64,000 bases of DNA from Asterias amurensis (lineage: Eukaryota; Echinodermata; Asteroidea; Forcipulatida; Asteriidae), in assembly GCF_032118995.1 (NCBI RefSeq), contig NC_092657.1:14304181-14368180 (forward strand), given 5' to 3'. A model generated the notes under the pieces. It saw only the letters and a list, made by a program, of their open reading frames with translations. It was not told where the DNA came from and ran no database searches. The position numbers and the translations under genes were made by a program. How positions within the stretch are numbered: the first letter of the stretch is position 1; every line of letters begins with the position of its first letter. Positions 34,990-64,000 of the stretch are shown here, one piece after another.

Positions 34990-35960
34990 ACAAATGATTG
35001 ACAGCACCTCTAAAGGACCAAGCACAAATCTGTTCAGCCTTTCCAATCAGCATAGCAATAGAAATAAGAAAATGTCAACTACGATGAGTGGTGACACAGT
35101 TGATTGGATTAAAGACAGAGACATAATACATCAAGGTGAAAAGAGGTGCTTCACCTCTTCAGACACGTTTCAAACTCATCACTGTCTTCAAACAAACCAG
35201 TGCCAAAATAGAACATCATTCAGAACATCTTTGCTTCTATATGAGAATGTTGAACCAATATATTCCCGGCTGTCAAAACTACACACCCAGCCAACCGGAA
35301 ATATTGACATTTTGATAGGGTTTTAAATGGCATTGATTCATTAAAGGCAGTGGACACTATTGGTAATTACTCAAAATAGTTATTAGCATAAAACCTTTCT
35401 TGGTGACGAGTAATGGGGAGAGGTTGATGGTATAACACACTGTGAGAAACGGCTCCCTCTGAAGTGCAGTAGTTTTCGAGAAAGAAGTAATTTTCCACGA
35501 ATTAGATTTCGAGACCTCAGATTTAGAACTTGAGGTCTCGAAATCAACCATCTCAACGCATACAACTTCGTGTGACAAGGGTGTTTTCTTCTTTCATTAT
35601 TATCTCGCAACTTTGATGACCGATTGAGCTCAAATTTCACAGGTTAGTTATTTTATGCATATGTTGAGATACACCAACTGTGAAGGCTAGTCTTTGACAA
35701 TTACCAATACTGTCCACTGCCTTTAATCATCTTCTATGCGAACTGAACACATCTTGATTCCGTTTAGGCTGCAGGTCTTTTTCACTGTGAGTGGATATCG
35801 CATGATGACGGTGCGCACGCCGCTGGAATGGTTTGCAAAATTGTCATAGATGGGCAGACTATTCGCGTATGCGGTGTCGCTTTATTGCACTCGTTTATTA
35901 CAGTTTTCTGGGTGGTGGGGGGGGGGGGGGGCTTGACAGAACGAGCCATTTTGTGGGACG
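34990..35960 (+). repeat. Tandem duplication, copy 1 (carries a family A insertion)
   Basis: This unit matches 36100-36630: 'agaggtgcttcacctcttca', 'cagccaaccgg', 'aatcatcttctatgcgaact', 'gctgcaggtctttttcac', 'ccgctggaatggtttgcaaa', a G-rich run and 'gcttgacagaacgagcca'. It holds the family A element at 35341-35726 at the point where copy 2 has a single TTAA. Confidence 0.8.
35341..35726. mobile_element. Family A MITE with demonstrable TTAA target duplication
   Basis: The element lies between 'gattca' and 'tcatcttctatg'. It starts 'ttaaaggcagtggacactat' and ends 'ctgtccactgcctttaa'. The second copy of the host duplication reads 'tttattaatcatcttctatg', an unoccupied site with one TTAA, so the flanking TTAA is a true 4-bp target duplication. 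Confidence 0.92.
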
Positions 35961-36099
35961 CAATATAAACGCTTATCATTATTATTATTATTATTAGAAT
36001 GTGCTAAAGAAAGGGGTCGAGGTATTTTTTTTTTTTTTTTTTTTTGCTTAAAACGGGATAACCGACTATAGGATTTGAAAAGTTAACACCGAAAGTCTT

Positions 36100-36630
36100 C
36101 CCTGACTTCAAAGATGGCGATGGGTGACAAAGTCGATTAGGTGAAAGAAAAATACACAATACAGTGATCATTAGAGGTGCTTCACCTCTTTAGACATGTT
36201 TCAAACCCATTACGGTCTTCAAACAAGCTAAGTTGCACAAAAAACATCAATCAGAACAACATTGCTTTTATTTGAGAATGTTAAGCCAATTTATGCCTCG
36301 GTTGTCAACCAGCCAACCGGCAATCCAGCGAACCAGCATTATTGACATGTTGATGTCGTTATAAGTGGTTTATTAATCATCTTCTATGTGAACTATAACA
36401 CTTCTGCATTCCGTTTCGGCTGCAGGTCTTTTTCATTTTTAACGAATATCTCTCGCAGGCCGCTGGAATTGTTTGCAAAATTAATAACTAAAGCGGAAGC
36501 GACAACCATAGATTGGCAGACTAGTCGTGTCTGCGGTGTCGCTATTGCACTGGTTCATTACGGTTTTCGGGGAGGGGGTGGGGGAGGGGGGGATGCTTGA
36601 CAGACCGAGCCAATTCGTAGCAATCCCTAG
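36100..36630 (+). repeat. Tandem duplication, copy 2 (empty site)
   Basis: Same order of blocks as copy 1 but without the element. The G-rich run (36570-36592) is longer and interrupted. The intervening segment 35961-36099 holds a short ATT run and a T run. Confidence 0.78.
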
Positions 36631-38339
36631 AGGGGATCTGATCAATGTTATCGGGATACATCTCAAAGGGAAGCGAGAATGTTTTTAACCAAGAGGTGTT
36701 TTCAACAAAGGCGAGGCCAGTGAACTAGATGCAACCAACGACGTATTTACAGACAAAATCTTGACGTTTGTTCATGCTTCTTCTTTTTTTTTTCCTATCG
36801 AAATTGTGTTGAGGAACTACCATTTGTTTTAAATTTTTTTTTTAAGAGGCAAGGGAAATAACCACTGATGTATTACTTTGTCATTAAATACAGTCGCCAT
36901 GTGAGTGACACAACTATACGTATCGGACATCCCATTTAACTGGTTTAACTTGTCGTTGCATTTATTACTCTTCCCTTACAAAACATTTGACAACCTCATT
37001 CTCAAAAAAGATGGGTCCTTACAAAAACCATTGCCAACCTCAAACAATGACATACACATGCAAATAACATTCGCATGTGATTACTTGGATATTTTAAAGA
37101 GTTATGGGCGGACATTTGGAAATGTTAAACTGTGTAGACGTATTTTGACTGCGAGATAGAATAATACCCAACAGTACTTAGGATTCCCCATATCAAATTG
37201 AGCATACAATTTCAACAATCAATACAAAGTTTTCCGTTTACTGTATAAATAGCTGAATGCACTTGTTTCATCTTCTTCTTCTTTAAAACAGTTTTATTAT
37301 TATTATTTTTTTTTTTTTTTTTTTTTTGCATTTTGTACGGGAGTTTTGTTAGTGGAGTGCACTCCATGTTTGCTCAGCCCGAATCAAGTCGTTCATGTTT
37401 AACAATGTCTTCAAAAAGTACGATCGAAGTCATTTTCTACTGGCTGGGTAATATTCCATTGATTTGTAATGCTATATTTAGCTTAACTCGGGAACTGCCG
37501 TATCTTCAACATGATTGATATTTGGTTTGAAAATTGTTCGGTCGGTAATGCTGTAGAGCGGCATGATCGTGTTACATGTTTTTATGAAACTCCATATTAA
37601 AGTGGTGAACAATTTAATTTGTTTGTATCTTGCTCAGAGCGTGCCTTTTCTGAGCGGTCTATTTAAAGTGTGCTACATCATGAATTGTTAATTCCACTCT
37701 CCTTTCAAACTACTAGCACTCAAATAAAACCAACATCCAAACTAGCCCTTGCCAGTTGAACTACCCACCACCCCAGTTAAACTACCACTGACTCCCAACA
37801 CAATTTTCTTATTTTTCCTCATATAGTATTGTATAAGTTAAAGAGAAAACCTTGAATTCGAGGTGCCTACAAACCAACTCAACGAAATCATTAGCAAATG
37901 ACCTCATTTCCACCTAGACTGCTTCCTTTCTGTATCCGCAAGAATAAAGACAGGTACTTGCTATTCAGAAGCAGTGATTTCATTGGACACAAGCGTTTCA
38001 CTGTTTAAACGTGCAGTGACGAGCGCTTTCCATTGCTGTGTTTTGATTGGTCGGGTGATGTGGTTGCAGCTGACAAACTATTTCATCGGAACAATCCAAA
38101 CAAAGACGGGCAACTTACTTTCAGTCGTCTGCTGAATGCAAAGTCAATACAGTACATCTAGTGTTGGTGTATAATTTGGTGTATAATTTCACCGTGTACC
38201 TTTAAAGTGAAATGAATGTAGGTGAAAGGTGAACATGGACGGGATTGACATGGGCTGTAGGTCGCTCTCTGGCGTTATTCACGAGCCTCGAAATGTGACG
38301 TCAGATACTCGTGCTACTTTCCCCCGTCTTTTTTTTTAA
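36631..38339. other. No gene seen
   Basis: Contains T runs (37300-37327) and AT-rich sequence. Frames of 61-84 codons at 36905 and 37333 show no domain. Confidence 0.4.
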
Positions 38340-38449
38340 GGGGTGTAGTTGTTATCTCCCGTCGGATTAGCTCCTGATAAGTTGTGGCCTCATTCCATGC
38401 TCCCTGCTTATAGCCTCCGCTATGACATGACAAGGTGATGGAAAGTACT

Positions 38450-38690
38450 TCATCGTCCTCGACAGCCAGCGAGTTCAAACTCCTTGAGAAGTATATTGGA
38501 GAGCCTTACAGTCTCAGTAGGATGGTGTGATATGCGAGAGTGTGTATTCAGGAAGTGGTCAATGACTGTCGGCTCAATGCGCTCCGAGAAGAACACACTG
38601 CAGCTCCCTCGAGATAACTGCCTTTCTGCGCGATAATGTTCACCCCTTCCCATCGATCATCCTTCTTCCGATAATCGATCGGTCAGATGT
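38450..38690 (-). repeat. Repeated unit with a conserved minus-strand frame, copy 1
   Basis: On the minus strand both copies share a reading frame around 'RGSCSVF', 'SERIEP' and 'FLNTH'. Several nucleotide differences between the copies change or preserve residues without stops for about 45 codons. This may be a relic of an element's coding region. I recognise no domain. Confidence 0.35.
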
Positions 38691-38757
38691 TCAGGCTAGT
38701 TTCCCCGTCTACTTTTAATGTTTTGTCGTCGTTCTCTCCTGTTTAACTTACTCCTGC

Positions 38758-39092
38758 TTAAAGGCACTGTACACTATTGGAAGTTACTAAAAATAATTGT
38801 TAGCATAACAATTGAAGTAACGTAGTTTTCGAGAAAGAAGTCATTTTACAATAAGTTACTTGAATTTGATTTCGAGACCTCAAAATTAGATGTTTGAGGT
38901 CCCGAAATCAAACATCTAAAAGCACACGATTTCGTGTGACAATTGTCTTTTTTTCTTCCATTGTTATCTCGCAAAAACGACACCCAATTGAGTTCAAATG
39001 CCACAGGTGTACTGTTCTGTGCATATGTTGAGATACGCCAAATGAGAAGACTGGTCTTTGACAGTTACTAAATGTGTCCACAGTGCCTTTAA
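38758..39092. mobile_element. Family A MITE with internal deletion
   Basis: Both TTAA ends are intact ('ttaaaggcactgtacactat' and 'gtccacagtgcctttaa'). The segment between 'tagcataacaattga' and 'agtaacgtagttttcg' is shortened, so the 'ggctccctctgaag' block is lost. Confidence 0.8.
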
Positions 39093-39224
39093 GTTATAAC
39101 CTCGTTCCCTGCTCTCTGCTTCGCTCCGCAATGACACGACAAGGTGACGAGAAGTACTTCAATCTACAAGCACTATGCTAGCAATCGTGTTCTTCAAAGT
39201 GGTGTTCTGTGACAGATAACTTGG

Positions 39225-39445
39225 GGCGCGTCCTCGACAAGCAGCGGGTTTGAACTCCAGGAGAAGTGGTACGAAGCTGTCTCAGTAGGATGGTGTGAGA
39301 TGTAAGTGTGTGTTCAGGAAGTAGTCATTGACTATCGGCTCAATGCGCTCTGAGAGGAACACACTGCAGCTTCCGCGAGAGGCCTGCCCTCCCGCGCGAT
39401 ATTGTTCAACCCTTCCCATCGATCCACCTTCTTCCAATAATCGAT
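39225..39445 (-). repeat. Repeated unit with a conserved minus-strand frame, copy 2
   Basis: It corresponds to 38450-38690 with about 80 percent identity by eye. The shared frame is interrupted by a stop after 'HLTPSY', so if it ever coded, this copy no longer does. Confidence 0.35.
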
Positions 39446-40990
39446 CGGTCACAAGACTTGGGTATCTCCGGGTTGGGAAAAAAGTATTATTGCACGCCCG
39501 CTAGTTCCGAATTTGGATATCATTCCACAGTCTCTGCTTGTTTGAAAAACACACTGCATGTTCACGGCAAGTTTAGCCCCATACCTTGTGTTTGCATTTG
39601 CGATGCTGTATAGTATTCCTACTAGAAATAATATGTTATTATAGACACAAGTTGCTCGAATGATACAGAACATGCCACACTGAAGTGGTAAACTTGCGAA
39701 ACGTACACGCGTTTAGTGATCGTGCACTTCATGATATAAAGCAGTTCGTGTTAAAGATTCAACTGCACTGACATTTTGTCTTGGAGACGATTTACCCAAG
39801 TAAGCTCCTAATATTGCGAGTTAATTTTGTTTAAATTCTCACAGCCACGTAACCATTTTGTCAATTGGATTGTTGTCATCTAGCTGGACGCCAAAGTTCA
39901 CTTGAGTTGGAATTATTGTGGTATCGGGACTTGCCGTTGAAAATTCCCAATGTGCAACTATTGGATAGTCGGATTAAGGAAAAGCCATAGTTATGGGTTT
40001 TATTGCTATTTTGGAGAAACTCTCGTTCTAAGGCTTGTCTATAGTTACAAGTAAAGTGGGTGGGAGCTTTCCGAACCAACACAATCATAAAATACACTTG
40101 AATTTAAATGAAAAAACCATTCCTTAAGGATGTTGGCTTCACCAAAGAACAATTCATTTCTTTTAGGAGAAAGGAGGCAAAATTTGTGTTTTGATCAAGT
40201 GAACCCAAACACTTACAATCCAGAAAACACAACGATTAAAGCATGCGTGATCCATCTCCTAGTAAAACTTGTTCGTCTTATCATACTGTCAAATCAAGAC
40301 ATTAACAATTTAACCTCCCACTGCCGTAGTTTTTATTGATTTTTTATTCTTATTTTCAAAATGGAACCGTTCTTCACAGCGAGCCAATTATGTGGGTGGC
40401 TTGGCCTAGTTGTTTCTCGGAACGAGTAAAAAAGTACATGCCAAGTTCAATGCAAACAGAACCACGTTTAATTGTATTGTCACTGACAAAGGGCCGCTGA
40501 ATGTGATCCGATTTGTATAGATTGATTGTAATACATCCGCATTAATAGCACTGGGTTAAAACCATCTCCGAAACCCAATCCACATTTACAAAGCTGATTG
40601 TTTTGAAGTATTTTGAGCACACAGCGTGGGATTATGGATTTCCAAATCGACAAACTCATGAATCTCTTTTCAATGGTATCATTTTGAATGAGCAGTATCG
40701 AAAGTATTTTCATGGGCCACCCTTTGTCTCCAATACTTTTCATAGAATTAACATAATATCAGCTACTTGTTAATGAGTTACTTTATTACGCTCGTTATCC
40801 ATGTCCCTTACTCAGCATAACTTGTATAAAATGTTTGAACCAAATGAAGCGGCAATCAAATAAAAAGTTATAATTCTTGTAGATTGAAGTACTTTCCATC
40901 ACCGTGTCATGTCATAGCGGAGGCTATAAGCAGGTAGCAGGGAATGAGGCCACAACTTAATAGCAGGAGCTAATCCGACGGGAGAGAAAA

Positions 40991-42319
40991 ACGAAGAAAG
41001 ATTCAATTGTTTTGTTCTCAAATAAATACAACAAAAACTTCAAGACGAACACATTATTGTTTCCAAAATAGTGATTTTTTTTCAGTAACAAGTTATTATC
41101 CAGTGCATTCATCCATGTAATGGACATATTATTTAACATCGATGCACAGTGAACTGCACTGCAGTTAAGCACAACTTTAAAATAATTTGTTATAAAGAAA
41201 ACTATATTATACATAATTTACATGGTTTTCATTTACAAAGTAGTCAGACACAGTGTACATGTGTGAACAAATTTAGGGTAAGATTGAATAATAATTTAAT
41301 AAACAAAATACGCCTTCAATAGTCACTTGTGAAACCGGAGAATGTAACAAAAAAGGATGAATATTGTTGTCCAAGTAAGCATTATTGTTCATAATCAGCA
41401 ATGTTTTGCATAGGTTTCAGAATGTATTTTTTTTTTGTCAAATCAGTGGGATGTTTTTTCAGCCAAATGCTGGTTGGTTCTAAAACACCAAGCTTTTCAG
41501 ACAGAACTAAATCAGTTTTTGTTTCCCACTTAATCCTTAGCAATCCTGGTATACATTAAACTTCAACTATGACATAACTGGTGATACGAAATTAGTTATC
41601 CGTGTGCAAGTGAGAGCAAAACAACTGCTAATTACAATTTAACACACAACAAATAATAAATAAACACTTACAAAAATATGCGCCGCGCATGTACTGCAAA
41701 ATAAATCTATTGTTTTGGGGTAAACAAGCATAAAGTCCAATGGACGTAATATAACCGAAGAAGAAAAAACCTGGTTTGAAAGACCAAGAATTTGTGCTGA
41801 AATTACCCAGATATGTTTCAATCCCAAGCAAAACTCTCTATATATATTTTCATCTACACAATTTCCTTGTCAAGTTTTTACCAACAATTATGAACCATAA
41901 GGAGCCCAAGATCACGGCTAAATGTATGGAAAACCATCGCAAGGCATTTAAACGAAGTTGTGATGACGTCAGATTGCCATCCAAACGAGATAACAAAATC
42001 TAACCTTGTCCCATTTTCAATTGCTTTTTCATTATCACCCACAGGCTGAAAAAATCATTTAACTCTTATTACACTGAAGGTTATACATCTATAAGCCAAG
42101 TGTATTGTTTGTCGTTCAAACAGTATAAAACATGTGCATGGTGGAGCAATGTTCTTTTCAGTAGGCTTTGTTGTGACACTGTAAATGTGTAATCTAACAC
42201 ATTCCGATCAAAAATTGTAACACAGATTAACCGCATGAGCGAAATTAATGTTTGTGTTGTTTTGAGGATAGAATGTTAAACTAAAGACTGTATACAACAT
42301 TAATTTTGTCTTCTTCTAA
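40991..42319 (-). other. No separate gene; probable 3' UTR and 3' flank of the receptor gene
   Basis: AT-rich sequence downstream of the receptor stop codon on the minus strand. The part nearest 42319 is likely 3' UTR. I could not place a poly(A) signal with confidence, and no other gene is visible. Confidence 0.45.
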
Positions 42320-63440
<21,121 letters not shown>

Positions 63441-63596
63441 CTGATAATTATAAACAAAAAAGTTATTTCCAAATAAATAAATAAATAAACAGATTTTAAA
63501 GATAAATGTCGACTTGGAATTAATTCATTTTACAAGTGGATTGGTGTACCAACACTGTGTGGCATTTTGCTAAATACATTGACCCCTAGAATGCAT

Positions 63597-63672
63597 TTAA
63601 TAATAATAATAAGACTTGTAATACGCACATATCCACCCTGCTGGGTGTTCAAGGCGCATTTGTAAGATATTT
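63597..63672 (-). repeat. LINE/SINE 3' tail-like remnant
   Basis: TAA units followed by 'gacttgtaatacgcacatat' and 'tgctgggtgttcaaggcgca' resemble the minus-strand 3' end of a CR1/L2-type element. No coding part is attached. Confidence 0.5.
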
Positions 63673-63780
63673 GATTAACAAGTAACTCAACGAAGTGGGT
63701 GTTGGCAAGGGTGTAATTGACGAATGATTTAGTTTCAGCTAGCAATCGTTTCTCTGAGATTAATAACAGTCTTTTGATGC

Positions 63781-64000
63781 TTAAAGCAACGTACACTATT
63801 GGAAATTATCAAAGACCAATCTTCTCAACATATGCATAAAATAACAAACCTGTGAAAACTTGAGCTCAATTGGTCGTCGAAGTTGCGAGATAATAATGAA
63901 ATAGAAAACACCTTGGTCACACGAAGTTGTGTGCTTTTAGATATTTGTTACCTCAAATTCTAAATCTGAGGTCTCGAATTCAAATTTGTGAAAAAATACT
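63781..64000. mobile_element. Family A element running off the window
   Basis: It starts 'ttaaagcaacgtacactatt' and includes the 'ctcaaattctaaatctgagg' centre. The right half is outside the window. Confidence 0.82.

Larger units (their letters stand above)
38340..40990. repeat. 2.6 kb segment bounded by ~105 bp inverted repeats
   Basis: The left end (38350-38455, 'cccgtcggattagctcctga' then 'gttgtggcctcattcc') is the inverse of the right end (40884-40985, 'ggaatgaggccacaactta' then 'aggagctaatccgacggg'). A third partial copy begins at 39105 in the left-end orientation. Inside lie two diverged copies of a further unit (38450-38690, 39225-39445) and a family A element. It could be a composite or foldback-type transposable element, but I find no transposase. 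Confidence 0.5.

Overview
The window is eukaryotic nuclear DNA. It has split genes with GT-AG introns, a nuclear-type tRNA gene, a LINE, several hundred bases of trinucleotide microsatellite and dozens of short palindromic DNA elements. The gene families (a fibrinogen-related lectin with a PAN domain, and an LDLa/CUB/LRR seven-transmembrane receptor) and the compact AT-rich introns packed with TTAA-flanked elements suggest a marine invertebrate deuterostome. My best guess is an echinoderm, possibly a sea star. This is an inference from style and gene content, not from a species match.

Layout. 1-8.7 kb is mostly non-coding; its only gene candidate is a possible signal-peptide first exon on the minus strand (2677-2770). 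A tRNA-Leu(CAG) gene lies at 8712-8794 (minus). A small fibrinogen-related gene (signal peptide, PAN/Apple domain, fibrinogen C-terminal domain) occupies 9647-11432 on the minus strand. Its frame is broken twice by single bases, its 5' end is tandemly duplicated, and a decayed copy of its last exon lies just downstream. From 12 to 42 kb I find no convincing gene. That stretch holds tandem and inverted segmental duplications, LINE remnants and many miniature elements.

42.3-63.4 kb is the 3' part of one large minus-strand receptor gene. I could assemble 14 exons whose splice phases all agree. In transcript order they encode LDLa, CUB (split by an intron), a truncated LDLa-like module, CUB, LDLa, LDLa, an LRR N-terminal cap, five leucine-rich repeats (four of exactly 72 bp) and a 7TM domain of the type C LGR / relaxin-receptor / GRL101 kind. 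The 5' end lies beyond the window. The introns carry palindromic elements of several families, a 5'-truncated CR1/L2-like LINE, and a (TAG)n array of about 1.65 kb with about 551 uninterrupted units.

Mobile elements. I name the palindromic families A to H here only for bookkeeping. Families A, B, C, G and H are flanked by TTAA in their best copies. A tandem duplication at 35-36.6 kb preserves both a filled and an empty site for family A, which shows the TTAA duplication directly. The families often abut at a shared TTAA, nest in one another and form chimeras. The observations most worth a second look are the receptor's domain architecture and its altered DRY motif, the giant TAG array born at a LINE tail, the 336-bp foldback element with an 11-bp target duplication, and the inverted duplication in which two different elements occupy the same ancestral TTAA site.
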